From: Campanula takesimana
Lineage: Eukaryota; Streptophyta; Magnoliopsida; Asterales; Campanulaceae
DNA length: 64,000 nucleotides
Direction: 5' to 3'
NCBI GenBank assembly: GCA_026119855.1
Contig: JAOWBW010000365.1
Coordinates: forward strand, 1,081,981-1,145,980
Part shown: positions 54,046 through 64,000 of the stretch, in pieces
How positions within the stretch are numbered: position 1 is the first letter of the stretch
How the letters are laid out: each line of letters starts with the position of its first letter
Notes under the pieces: model-generated
What the model saw: the letters and a program-made list of their open reading frames with translations, nothing else
Told to the model about the DNA's origin: nothing
The model's database searches: none
Position numbers and translations under genes: made by a program

Positions 54046-54377
54046 GCACGGTCGTGCGCCTTTAATTGGCACGGTCGTGCCAAATATCGCCTGTAGGCAA
54101 AAATCTCTCGGCAGAATTAGCACGGTCGTGCGCCTTTTATGGGCACGGTCGTGCCGAAAATGAATTTTGGGTGAAAATTCCCTCGGTAGATTTAGCACGG
54201 TCGTGCGCCTTTTATGGGCACGGTCATGCCAAAAATGAAGTTTGTGAAAAAACCTCACGACCTTGACAGCACGGTCGTGCGCCTTTATTGGGCACGGTCG
54301 TGCCGAAAATGAATTTTGTGTGAAAATCCCTCGGTAGTTTTAGCACGGTCGTGCCAATTTCTAGAGCACGGTCGTGC
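54046..54377. repeat. Five-unit array of paired GC-rich dyads
   Basis: GCACGGTCGTGC starts at 54046, 54069, 54120, 54143, 54195, 54218 (GCACGGTCATGC), 54269, 54292, 54343 and 54366. All five pairs are 23 bp apart and pairs recur at 74, 75, 74 and 74 bp. Between pairs the sequence is also repeated (TGAATTTTGTGTGAAAATCC, CCTCGGTAG). Three overlapping short ORFs reading RSCAFYGHGRAENEF-like repeats are translations of the array. Confidence 0.92.
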
Positions 54378-55946
54378 CAAGTGAAAATCCTGATTTTCCT
54401 TCTTGACTTGTTTCCTCCATAACTTTCTATAGGAAAGTCGGAATCAAGATCCGAAAGAAGCTGAATAACCTAGACTTAGAGGGCTATTCAAAGAATAAAT
54501 TAATGGGGTTTTAAAGTGATTGTCTAGAGCACCTAGATAGGTGTTTTAGGATATTGAACTTGAGTATAAGAGTATGAATGCTCTTATGTGTCTGGGAAAT
54601 CAACGTCTTGTGTACCTTAGGGGTATAAACAATGTTTTGAACGTGAACATCCTAAGAATAGGATTTAGAATTGGTAAGAGTAAAGTGTATAACTCTTATA
54701 CATGATTGAATGTCCAAAGATTGGAATAAAACTTGAAGTATAAGACAATAAAATCTTGTACATGACTTGAACATCCAAAGAAAAGGGATTTAAACATGAA
54801 TATAAGATTAATATATTTTGTATATGCCTTGACACCAATTTATGGGTAAGGTGTAAACTCGAAAGTGCTCAGAACAAGCATTAACGTGAATAAGAAATAT
54901 TCTTGACTTAATCGCACATAGTTACTTGATAACAATGTGACTTCTTGATTACTTGAAGCTTGTGTTCCGTTGAGCTAGTCCACGAATCTTGGATTAGTCT
55001 CCCCTCTCGTAGCTAAAGTTTGTGTACCTAAAGGACACCAACTAATGCCTTGAACTTGAATATCCTAGGAATAGGATCGTGAACTTGATTGGGAAAATGT
55101 ATAGCTCATCTTCTTAATTAAAACGTGAATATAAGATGAGTAAATCTTGTCCTTGTCTTAAATAATCAAGGAGTTGGATTGATAACTTAAGTATAAGTTA
55201 ATTAACTCTTGTACATGTTTAACCATCCAAGAAAATGGATTGAGAACTTGGATACAAGATAATAAAATCTTGTAAAAGTCTTGACTGTCTTGATTTTCTT
55301 GAAAGTCTTGAATGTCTTGAAACCATGACATGAATATGGTAATAACTGGAAAGAGTCTCGATGTGTATATGCAAATCTTGCATGTAGCTACTTGATAGAA
55401 TGTAGCTTCTTGATTATTTGATACATGACATGAATAACCAAAGAATTGGGTTATGAAACTAGTTAGAGAATGATTAACCCTACTGTATACCTGAACTTGA
55501 TATCTTGTCTTGAAATGAGTTCCTAAAGAAAATAGGGACTAGTGTAATATGAAGATAATTCATATAATCGTGAATACTACAATTTAAATTAATAAGAATG
55601 ATTACAGAACACAATATGTGTTAGAAAATGTATTCGATTACTAACGATACATATATGTGAAGTATGACTGTGTCTAGGTACAATGTGACCTATTCTACTA
55701 CGTGTTCAGAGTCTAAGGTATTGGGCTCTATTTGATAGTAAGGGTATAGTGATAGACACTTTAATGTGTTAAACGTGATATGAATATGTACGTGCAAACT
55801 TGGCATGTGACAAAATGATATACCCTACTACTTGACTGAAGTCTGTTATAAATGGACTCTTACTTGGATTGATCGTGTTACATGGACACTTATGTGCCAT
55901 AGTTAAACTTGATTGATATTCGCAATAATTGAGTACGTGTACTTAT

Positions 55947-56060
55947 ATTCTCGTGAGCACATGATACATAGTTACATGGTGCATATTCTCGTGAGCACAT
56001 GATACATAGTTACATGGTGCATATTCTCGTGAGCACATGATACATAATTACATGGTGCAT
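55947..56060. repeat. 38 bp tandem repeat, three copies
   Basis: The unit ATTCTCGTGAGCACATGATA then CATAGTTACATGGTGCAT is present three times in perfect phase, the third with one change (AATTACATGG). It lies within the solo LTR. Confidence 0.92.
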
Positions 56061-56315
56061 AAAGAATAGTCCACTAATAAGGGACTGAGTTCTATTTCCG
56101 TAGTTCAAGTAAATATCTACTTGTGCATTCTTGGTGAGTCCAGCTGGTTCTCCTTGCTTGTTCGAGAATATATAGGTTCACGCTTGTCGCGAGAGCTGGG
56201 GTTTAAGTGACAATCGGGTCCCTATGTATTTCCGCCCGACCCCTTACTACTGGCCATAGTAAGGGCATAGCTTCCTTGGTTGGAGCAATAAGCCTGACCT
56301 AAGTGAATGCTAACT

Positions 56316-56460
56316 CCCGTCCCGAACACCATGTGGATCTTGTTATTGTGGATGACACTGAATACCAGGTCTCCTTATATACTGTTCTCTCCATCCCGAA
56401 CACCACGTGGATCTTGTTATTGTGGATGACACTGGTTACCAGGTCTTCTTATATACTGCA
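56316..56460. repeat. Tandem duplication of about 74 bp in the solo LTR
   Basis: CCCGAACACCATGTGGATCT ... ACCAGGTCTCCTTATATACT occurs twice (from about 56321 and 56395) with few differences. It creates a 78-codon ORF that is not a gene. The length is close to the 74 bp dyad period. Confidence 0.85.
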
Positions 56461-58713
56461 CAACAGTCTCTTGTTCCTGTTCTTGGTTGTCCTCAGTTGG
56501 AAAAGCATCGACAACAAATGGTATTATTGGGAGGAATAAGGAAGGATTCAGGTACAATGCGTGATAGGCCTATGTGCATCTTGTGAGCTGGTTTAGCCTC
56601 TCGCACTACTTGACTACTTGTTACCTGATCATTTCTTGAGCTTGATTACTTGTTGAGTTGGTTTAGCCTCTCCTATACTTGTTACTAAATGATACTTGAT
56701 ATATGATTACTTGAGTATCTACTTGTATTGAATGATAACATGACATATAGTTGCATGTTAATAGCTTACTGAGATTTATCTCACCCTTTATTTGTTTAAT
56801 TGTTTCCCCCCCCCCAGGAAAGCAGGGGATAGTACGCAGTGAGGCTCGACTTAGCTGGGAATTTACTCAGCAGGATATTGTTGTTCGAAGTAGTGTCCTT
56901 TTATATTTTGGTAAGGACGATCTTGTATGAGTTAATAAACTCTGGGCTTGTATTGGGGTAGTATTTGTTGTCCCTAGACAGTTCTTGTTTCTAGCTTATT
57001 TGCTAGGCATGTCTTCCGCTGTATGTAACCATTTTGGTTTTAATTTTCTTGGTCTAGAACTGGTGTGAGCTATCTTAGCTCCCTACTCTTGAGTATATAT
57101 ATCATGTCAGTTTTGTTTTAACAGGTATTATTCCTGTTTTCCGTTAGTTTCTTGTTTCTTGTTAGTTACGCGCACCAGGTTCGAGGTTCTATTAGGGAAT
57201 CCCGGGACTTGGGGCGTGTCAGTAATGTTGAAAGATATAAAGCCCATCCAGTTGCTAAAGATTTTAACTCATAAGAAAGGTATTGATTATAAAGAAAGAA
57301 ACACTTTTCCGGTATCTTCTAAAAGCTTCTTAGGATCATTATGGCACTAATAGCACCTTTGATCTTAAGCTTCATTAAATGGATATTAGAGAAAACTTTC
57401 TTAATGGAGACATTAAGGAAACTATCTATATGGAGAAATTCATTTATGAACTTAAGTAAAATTCTCATTAATGGTATTTAGAATTTAACCAAGTTATTCT
57501 TTCATTTGTTTTGAAATAAATCTTGGTAAATATTAAGTATACCATAAGTTCAGTGGGAGTAAATTTATAATTTTGGTCTTATATGTGGATGATATTTTGC
57601 TTGCTAGTAATGATATGAACCTTATTAAGGAAACTAAGAAATTTCTTATTTGAAATGAAAAATCTTGGTAAGGCATCTTTGTATTAAGAATCCAAATTCA
57701 CCGTGATCGCTCACGAAATGTTTTAGGATTATCACAAAAGGCCATATGGAAATGTATTACAAAAGGTTTAGCATGCAAAAATGTAAACCACATGACACCC
57801 CTATTTTAAAGGAGACATTCTTAGTCTCAAACAGTGTCCTAAAGGTAAATTTTGAATCCAAGTATATGGAAAAATTCCCTCTTTGCATCAGCAGTAGGAA
57901 GCTTAATGTATACGTAAATCTTACATTTAACGTTGGGATGCTTTGTCAATACCAAAGCAATCCGGAAAGAACATTAAGTAGCAGCCAAAAGAATGATAGA
58001 AGTATTTACAAAACCACTAAAGAACTACATGCCTATGTTTTAAAGTCGGATCATCTTGAGATCATTAGGTATTCCGACATTAGTTAAATATATGGCTGCA
58101 TATGTTTTAATGGACTGTAATTTGTCAAAACAAGTGTCGAAAGACCAATTAAGAAATGACTATCAGGTAGCAGTTCTGTACTCTAACAAGAGTTTATGGA
58201 TTTAGACATTAATTATCTTGTATAAAGAAAAGAGTACAAAATGAACGAAAGGGATACAACTTATAGAAACAAACTCTATTTAAAGGATCCATTTATGAAA
58301 AAGTTATCATCTTCAGTGTTTCACGAGCATGTTGCTCATATGGGTGTAACAACTTTTGATAACATTTAGTATAGTGGGAGTTTGTGTTGTTCTTTCATTA
58401 GTTGTTCTATTATTTAAAGTTTTGATCTCATTTGGTTAAGTTGGACTAGTTGGAAGAATATGTATATATATCATTATGATTCCATGCTACACATCTATAC
58501 TTTTGATCTATGTCATTTAGTTGGATTTGTATACGTGATTATTGTGGGTTTAGTTGCGAATCAATTACAACGACTGCCCCTTTAGTCCTATACTTGTATG
58601 GCTAATGGACGAGATTGTTATAAATGACAATAAAGTGCGCACATAAGGGTTGTCATTTATGTTATGATCATAAATTAAAGGAAGGACTTTGTTTTGCAAC
58701 CCAAGTGGGAGAT

Positions 58714-59182
58714 TGTAAGGACATGGCTTGCAACACAAGTCATTTAGACTTCCATTCATAAAGTTATGATTATAATATTAATTTATAAAGTATAGTTGAT
58801 AATAAAATGTGTAGAATTCCTGGATATATATTACCTAATTGTGATGGGCAAAAAGGTAATTTATTATCATAAAGCTTGAAAGGGTGTGGTCCCTAAATGA
58901 AATGTCACCAAGTCTACTATATAAAGGGCATTCCATCAACCCTTTAGACTACTCCATTTTTCATTAGTACTCTCTCCATAAATCTTCATTAAGTGTTAAA
59001 GAAGTAAAAGAGGAAAGACATTCATCATTTAGAAGATCATTCTCCTACATCTTCTTCTTCTTCATTTCTCCCTACTTCATAATGGATTCAACAGTATTTG
59101 TTCTTAACGCTTCCGCTTCATCTCTTCCTCAATCCTATTCTAAAGTGAGTGTGGCATTCAGGGATTAAAATTGTTTCCAACA
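58714..59182 (+). repeat. 3' LTR of copia element
   Basis: 469 bp; preceded by the purine tract CCAAGTGGGAGAT. Differences from the 5' LTR: AACACAAG/AACCCAAG, TTACCTAA/TTATCTAA, one G lost in ACAGTATTTG and one T gained in TTGTTTCC. Confidence 0.93.
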
Positions 59183-59270
59183 TAAATAACTTTCTTTTTT
59201 TGGATTTTAAGTTTAAAATGGGATACTCAAAAAGTAAAATTTTGAAGTTTAAAATAGGACGGAGGGAGTA
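59183..59270. mobile_element. Stowaway-like MITE, right piece (split by copia element)
   Basis: Begins with the duplicated TAAAT and ends TTTAAAATAGGACGGAGGGA, the inverse of the terminus at 48829. Confidence 0.75.
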
Positions 59271-60037
59271 TTGGATAATCTATGCCAAAAAATCCTTAAC
59301 TAACAAACAAACAAATTTAATACTCTTAAACAGTATATCCTTTATGTGACATTTATTTTGGCACGTATAGTTTACGTGTTAAAATAAATGTCACATTTTT
59401 TATCTTTGTTTATTTGAAATGAATATTGTAATTTAAATTTGAAAATAATTTTAAGGTAATTTTACTATTGTATATTATAAATATGTAAAACACAAATATT
59501 AAAAATATTACTAGTAACAAATTAAGTCCGAAATTTATTTCGAAACGGGAAAAGTAAGCAATGATCACAGTGCGAAATAAAACTTGAATCAAAATATTTA
59601 AGGGTATGAAACAAGGGAGCATTGCTATGAGATAGGGATGACATCAGGTAGTTGCGTGCAATTTTGTGTTCTGTTCTGTCCCTGACTCCCTCCAACCATC
59701 TGTCTTCTTTCTTCTTGTCCTTTAATCATTAGAAAATTACTTCTTCCGTCCATTTCAAATTGTACAAAATCGTTTTAAACACAAAATTAAGAAAAAAAAA
59801 TAGAAAAAATAACGTGTCGTGAGTGTAGATAGTTTAGTAGGAGAGAGAAAAATGTAGAAAATAGTAGTTGATATGAGTGTTTAAGTGGGATTTACAATTT
59901 CTATGAATTAACCAAAAATCTTTCAAAAAAAAAAAATGAAATAACCAAAATAGCAAATTTTGCAATTTAAAATAAGATAGATGTATTATAGTCACTAAGT
60001 GAAAAGAAAAGATTAAAAAGAGAGGGAGTAATAATAA
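59271..60037. other. Intergenic with degenerate MITE traces
   Basis: A worn MITE left end (CTTCTTCCGTCCATTTCAAA) at 59740 and a possible inverse (TTTAAAATAAGATAGATG) near 59970. No gene; minus-strand ORFs are AT-rich noise. Confidence 0.4.
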
Positions 60038-60316
60038 ATACTCCCTCCGTTCATGAGACCTGAGACTTATTTCCCTTTTCGTCTGTTTCACCTCAATTGA
60101 GACTGCCAAAAATGGCAAACTTTTTAATATTTTATATTCACCCAACCCCACCACTCATTCTCTCTTCATTCTCCACCACTTCATTTTATTCAACTAACAC
60201 TACTATTTACCCCACTAATTCTTTTCTTCATTTTCTACCATACATTTTCCTATTTATTAGTATTCCTTAGTTTGTGTCATTTCCTTTAGTCTCAGTTCTT
60301 ATGAAACGGAGGGAGT
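60038..60316. mobile_element. Stowaway-like MITE
   Basis: Termini CTCCCTCCGTTCATGAGACC and TTATGAAACGGAGGGAG. The interior (CACTCATTCTCTC, CCACTTCATTTTATTCAA) matches the copy at 8289-8543. Confidence 0.8.
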
Positions 60317-60999
60317 AAAAAGTGCGGGGTGATCGTTTTGGAGAAGCGTGGGAAGCCCACACGCACGAAACGTGTCCTCCGTCTATACTCGGCCCAACCC
60401 CTAAACCAAGGACAATGCACTGCTTGTTTCCTTCTCTAGGCCCCACCTTAAAGGCGGCTGCTGCTCTTCAGAGTCAGAACCCCTCTAAGACTATGAGCAA
60501 TGGTTTCATACACCAAAAAAAATTCAACACCCACTTTTAACAAGTATCCTATCCACCTCTCTTTCATACACCCCTTCATACACCCCCCTACAATGGTTAG
60601 TTGAAAAAAAAAAATTCATCCCTCCCTCATCATTCTATACCCCACTACTTTATATTATTTTATTTTTTATATATTCTTTATTTTTATGATTAGTAAAAAA
60701 TAATAATAATTATTATTATTTATAATTAAAATAATATTTTACACTAAATTAATTCTTTTTGGCAATTAAATAATTAGATAAATGCGATAATTATTATTCA
60801 AAATAAGAAAAGTTACAATACACTTAGCTCGCGACATAATTAATGAAAGACAATAAAATATTAAATCACGCATGGTTTCCGAATTTTGCCCATATGTGCT
60901 TGACTAGATCTTTAAAATAGCTCGTTAGACAACATTTCAAACATCCTTTGTGTGTTCATCCCGATATCCTTCATACTTAACTTCACCCATACTTTCATT

Positions 61000-62055
61000 T
61001 TTTTAGCCGAGCAATTTCTTGTTGAATGTTGTTTGATCCTCTTGTTGGGTGGATATCTTGTCCAATTGTTCCCATTCGATCTGTTTCATGGTTTGATATT
61101 TTGTCCACCCTTCCTTTACCGGGCTCAAGCCTACGCTTTGATTTTTTTTTTACCCTTTTTCTTAGTTGAATCCCTTCCCATAGGACGAGGAATGGATCCA
61201 ACTGAGTTTGAATCACTTCCGTTACTTTCACGTGATCTCTTAGATCCACTACTAGCAGATCCCGTATTTCCTCCTACCATACTTGCAAAACGTGGTTGCT
61301 CTCGGATAGAACGCCACTCATCCATTAAACTTAAAAGTGCCATTGCCTCCACTTGTATACAGTTCCTGAGCTTTTTTCAGTACATCGGTCTCCGACCACC
61401 CGCTTTGTTTCATACGCGTAGCACTATCATAAGCACTATCCATTTTCCCACTTTTTGGCATATATAATTAACCTATTTTGCATGTAGTTAATGAAAGGGT
61501 GAAGTCAAATGAGCCATAATCATTACAATAGTTCGTAATCTTACCCCAAAACGCATCTGATTTCTGACCATTTCCGATAACACTGTCGGTTCCATATTTT
61601 ATATACCCATAAGTAGCACTAAATTTTGTGCCGTCATCCATTTGGTGTTTTTTTTTGCGATGCGGGGTAGGACATTCTTCAGGGGGAGTATCTTCCATAG
61701 GGCGCTAATGCTACCCTCACCCAGTTGTGTTGAAAATTCTGGAAATTCGAATGGTTGAGAATTTCCAGAAATTTCATTTCTCATCCTTGGCATTTGAGGA
61801 TTATTAGGATAATAATGGGGCTGAGGTGGTTGAAAATTGCATTGGATAAGCATAGGATTCCAATTTTGCACACCTGAAGGCATGAAATTTGGGACACCTG
61901 AAGGCATAAAATTGGTGGAAAAAAAGGATTTGAAACATTTTGGGGACGTGGTTGGTTGGAAGATTGGTTACTCCAAGTTAAAATCATTAGGATTGTAGTT
62001 GAATGGTGAAAAATTTTGGGAATTTTGAGTGTTGAAAGGAATTATTGGGATCCAT
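61000..62055 (-). pseudogene. PIF/Harbinger Myb-like accessory protein, decayed
   Basis: In autonomous relatives a Myb/SANT-domain protein works with the transposase at the element ends. The minus-strand ATG at 62055 (MDPNNS) starts an Asn/Pro-rich region. A later frame reads NTKWMTAQNLVLLMGI and the overlapping frame YIKYGTDSVIGNGQKSDAFW then GKITNYCNDYGSFDF, the trihelix-like DNA-binding part. The C-terminal part is MDEWRSIREQPRFASMVGGN, GSKRSRESNGSDSNSVGSIP and GRDSTKKKGKKK, which is characteristic of this family. At least three frame changes and several stops separate the pieces. Similar host annotations often call this 'glutathione S-transferase T3-like', a misnomer. Confidence 0.7.
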
Positions 62056-62294
62056 TTCACTCAAAGATAATGATTTTTTTAAATGTAGGCTAAAATGGAG
62101 AAGGAAAATTGAGAAAAGATAGTTTTTTTTTGGTGTCCAAATCTAATGAAACTTGCATCTTTTATAGGGAAAAAAAAAATGCTGAATTTGGCGAAAAAAA
62201 AAAATAATTACTAGGTGATAATTCACTCAAATAATTGAGTTAAAAAATTAAATCCGAAAATCCATGGGACCAATCATGTGCTTACACGTGTCGG

Positions 62295-62400
62295 AAAAGA
62301 AAAAAAAAAAAAAAAAAAAGCCGCCGGCCGCGGCCACACGCGCCCTGTCGGGCCGTGTGGCGCACGACGGCCTTATTGCGGTCCAATTATCAAGCGCCAC
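62295..62400. repeat. GC-rich imperfect palindromes
   Basis: After a run of 20 A comes GCCGCCGGCCGCGGCCACAC and then CGGGCCGTGTGGCGCACGAC. GGCCACACG and CGTGTGGC can pair to form a hairpin. It lies inside the Harbinger-type element. Confidence 0.5.
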
Positions 62401-62545
62401 GTGGCCTCAGACGCATGGCTTCCCCAAAATTCAAACGGTATGAATTTTCATACACCACATTTCATACACCAAGTTTCATACCACCCCACAATAGTTCATA
62501 CCCTCCCCCAACTTTCATACACCTATTAATACCCCCATGTGGGGT

Positions 62546-63181
62546 AGTCTATTATAAATACTCCATTCAGTAACCGAACCAGGTGTACCGGCCCGAAATT
62601 GGATTTGATTAACAAGACTGATTCGCGTCTCGGAATCGCTCTAAAAACCGTAACCCGAACTAACTAGAACCGTACTTCATCCGGTTCGGTTAAAGTTAAG
62701 GCTCCAAAAACCGTTTAGTTCTTGTATTAAGTTCCAAAGATTTTAAGTATATAAAAGAAAAGAGGGACCGACATCTTTATTTTTTGGAAACTTCTATAAC
62801 TTTTTCTTAAAAGTTTTTAGTAATAAAATAATTTAAAATTGTTTTTTGGTGAAAAAAGAGTAAAAATAATAATTAAAATTATAAACCGCCCGAATCGTAA
62901 CCGGAACCGTACCAAACACAGATTCATGCATTTCCGGAACCGGGAATTCTATCCATAGTGCCATGGGCTTGTAAAAGGCTTCAATATCAAGCGTATTGGG
63001 TATCTTATACGAGTATGAAAAAATGGTGATGTGAGCCTTTCATTTCCATTTCAAAGCTAGTAGTGTATACGCCAGTAGCCCATTAGGCCATACAATAATT
63101 GGGCCGCATAGACCGAACACAACTTATTCCCCCAGCCTGAATTATGACCAAAATCCCAAAAATATAATCTCTCCTTCCAAA
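62546..63181. other. Intergenic, CCGGTTCGG-rich; possible hAT-like MITE
   Basis: Words such as ACCGAACC, CCGGTTCGGTT, CGGAACCGGG and AACCGGAACCG recur between 62570 and 62955, similar in style to the hAT-like MITE at 9323. No ends or target duplication could be fixed. Confidence 0.35.
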
Positions 63182-63408
63182 ATACTCCCTCGTTACAAAG
63201 TGAGACTTTTGTCAAATTGATTGCACTTTGACAATTAATTTGAAGAATAAATAATGAGCGTAATGAAAATTTAATTGTTTTTATCGTATCATGATCATAA
63301 TATTTTTATAACACTTTCAGATATTAAATATGATAAGTATTTTTTATTTAAATTATTAGTCAAAGTGTAATCAGTTTGACTAAAAATCTCACTTTGTTTG
63401 GGAGGATG
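63182..63408. mobile_element. MITE, 'AAAGTGAGACTTTTGTCAAA' subfamily
   Basis: CTCCCTCGTTACAAAGTGAG on the left is inverted on the right as CTCACTTTGTTTGGGAGGAT, with inner arms GTCAAATTGATTGCACTTTG and AAAGTGTAATCAGTTTGAC. Confidence 0.65.
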
Positions 63409-63820
63409 ATCATTAAATAAATGAATACTCATCTGTCTCATTTTAAACTTCAAAAGTCAATGCAAAAAATTATACAATACTTCATAATAGCACTTTGACA
63501 AAGAATTATAATAAATTTATTATTTTAATGAAAAACTAAAAATTATTTATGAGAGTATTATTAACAGGGATCAATAGCAATTTTCAAAACAATGTTTAGT
63601 CCTCGAAAAGATCTTTGTTTAGAAACAATGGTCTTCATGATATCATTTAAGTTATATTAGCATGAACTTTTTTTTTTTTTCTTGTTAATATGGAGTAGTT
63701 AATACATAAAAAATAAAAAAAAATAGTTACACACCAACAGAAATGAGCAATACAGCAACTGCCATATCTTCTTTATTGTCATTCACCCTGAAATTGCTTC
63801 CATTTCCCAACAATCAAATC
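63409..63820. other. Intergenic; upstream region of a possible gene
   Basis: Begins with a MITE-like left end (CTCATCTGTCTCATTTTAAA, 63427). The remaining sequence is AT-rich with no other feature. Confidence 0.4.
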
Positions 63821-63827
63821 TATAAAA
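63821..63827 (+). promoter_or_regulatory. Candidate TATA box
   Basis: TATAAAA within CAAATCTATAAAACCCCC, followed by an A-rich leader and a CT microsatellite (63952-63965) and then an ATG 150 bp downstream. This is typical plant core-promoter spacing, but it is judged from sequence only. Confidence 0.45.
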
Positions 63828-63974
63828 CCCCCAAAAGAAATTTAAAAACAAAAACAAAAACAAAAAAAATATTGTATCTAAAATCTGAAATAAAACAGAC
63901 CTGGAAATTGAATTGAACAGCTTACCAGCGAGACAAAAACACATTACTGTTTTCTCTCTCTCTCTCCAAACACC

Positions 63975-64000
63975 ATGCCAACAAGAAGAAAGATGAAGAA
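63975..64000 (+). CDS. Possible start of a host gene, cut by window end
   Basis: ATG in a good context (CACCATGCC) directly after a CT-rich leader. The visible codons read MPTRRKMK, and the frame is open to the window end. Only eight full codons are visible, so no family can be named. The combination of TATA box, pyrimidine-rich leader and strong ATG context resembles the arrangement in front of the MYB gene on the other strand. Confidence 0.35.

Larger units (their letters stand above)
53050..57221 (+). mobile_element. Solo LTR of a large Ty3/gypsy element
   Basis: 4172 bp, starting TGTAACGCCC and ending GGGGCGTGTCA, between 5 bp repeats GTAAT (53045-53049 and 57222-57226). No primer site, purine tract, gag or pol lies inside, so unequal recombination between LTRs has removed the interior. 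It shares the order of U3 repeat units and the ACTGAGATTTATCTCACCC segment (about 56767-56786) with the LTR of the 7.9 kb element, so both are of one lineage (Tekay/Del-like, inferred). It is almost twice as long as that LTR. Confidence 0.85.
52890..58380 (+). pseudogene. Copia RT-RNase H remnant, split by solo LTR
   Basis: The part before the nested LTR reads NDNVWDLISLHKDVKPINGS. The LTR inserted at 53049/53050 and the coding trace resumes at 57222 with NVERYKA, exactly the next conserved RT words. Further on are LYVDDILLASNDMN near 57580 (catalytic YVDD kept), IQIHRDRSRNVLGLSQKA near 57700, and the ORF 57746-58087 with FSMQKCKPHDTPI and KSDHLEIIRYSD. Traces of the RNase H end appear near 58270-58360 (LKDPFMKKLSSSVFHEHVAH). 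There are many stops. Confidence 0.75.
49034..59182 (+). mobile_element. Ty1/copia LTR retrotransposon with nested solo LTR
   Basis: 10.1 kb including a 4.17 kb nested gypsy LTR. It is flanked by the duplication TAAAT (49029-49033 and 59183-59187). Both LTRs are 469 bp with 2 substitutions and 2 one-base indels. The primer site TTGGTATCAGAGCCCC and purine tract AAGTGGGAGAT are intact. The coding region is gag, protease/pre-integrase, integrase, RT and RNase H, all recognisable but riddled with stops, so this copy is dead and was probably copied from an already damaged template. The leader between primer site and gag is unusually long (about 1.25 kb) and holds the dyad array. Confidence 0.93.
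60487..62545 (-). mobile_element. PIF/Harbinger-type element (defective)
   Basis: The left end reads GACTATGAGCAATGGTTTCA and the right end inversely GACTACCCCACATGGGGG. Both termini carry many 'TTTCATACACC' words in opposite directions. The only coding trace is the Myb-like accessory ORF of PIF/Harbinger elements (61000-62055, minus); the DDE transposase is missing. The 3 bp target duplication is not clearly matched, so the boundaries are approximate. Confidence 0.55.

Noticed and set aside
54046..54377. CRISPR-like array (short palindromic repeats with spacers)
   Set aside because: The spacers are themselves repeats of one another, the array lies inside a plant LTR, and there is no leader or cas gene. 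It is a tandem repeat of paired dyads.
56303..56539. 78-codon ORF with internal repeat
   Set aside because: It reflects the tandem duplication of 74 bp within the solo LTR; no domain and no promoter.
1..64000. Integrated pararetrovirus or other viral genes
   Set aside because: All RT-bearing regions have copia order (integrase before RT), or are gypsy LTRs with a PBS and purine tract; no movement or coat protein features were seen.

Overview
What it is. The window looks like an AT-rich, gene-poor stretch of a flowering-plant (probably eudicot) nuclear genome. The evidence is a three-exon R2R3-MYB gene with plant-type introns, dozens of Stowaway-like MITEs with the CTCCCTCCGTCCC-type terminus, Ty1/copia and Ty3/gypsy elements primed by initiator-Met tRNA, MULE elements with 9-10 bp target duplications, and tRNA-derived SINEs. 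The species cannot be named from sequence alone. Almost everything outside the MYB gene is transposable-element DNA.

Layout. 0-10 kb: MITEs (one inside another at 819-1322), a SINE with target duplications, a GC-richer inverted-repeat MITE, and a hAT-like MITE with an 8 bp duplication. 10.2-12.0 kb: the one clear host gene, a subgroup-14 R2R3-MYB (MYB36/68/84-like), minus strand, with a GA-rich leader. 15.5-23.5 kb: a minus-strand, non-autonomous Ty3/gypsy element with 2.5 kb LTRs, a reduced gag and decayed pol, inserted in a MITE. 25.6-26.7 kb: a MULE with long terminal inverted repeats. 27.0-31.8 kb: a young Ty1/copia element with 193 bp LTRs differing at one base but a broken reading frame. 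32-38.5 kb: MITEs, two SINEs and a second MULE. 38.6-41.2 kb: a Pack-MULE-like element carrying what looks like a piece of an mTERF gene. 41.2-46.6 kb: a rearranged minus-strand copia element. 49.0-59.2 kb: a plus-strand copia element inserted in a MITE and itself carrying a 4.17 kb gypsy solo LTR inside its reverse-transcriptase region. 60.5-62.5 kb: a PIF/Harbinger-type element with a decayed Myb-like ORF. The last 30 bases may begin another plus-strand host gene behind a TATA box.

Most interesting signal. Three retroelements (the 7.9 kb gypsy LTRs, the 4.17 kb solo LTR and the untranslated leader of the copia element at 49 kb) each carry an array of GC-rich 12 bp dyad motifs. In all three the motifs come in pairs 22-23 bp apart and the pairs recur every 73-75 bp. 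The core (CGGYCG) is nearly constant, while the flanking arms change together so that the dyad is kept (GCA/TGC, GGG/CCC, GTG/CAC). The two gypsy LTRs also share, upstream of the dyads, a series of repeats matching the Stowaway terminus. This looks like a conserved regulatory or structural module shared between retroelement superfamilies.

Caveat. The two LTRs of the 7.9 kb element differ at some 25 places, all 1-2 base insertions or deletions as far as I could compare, which suggests residual long-read indel errors. Some frameshifts reported here may therefore be artefacts.
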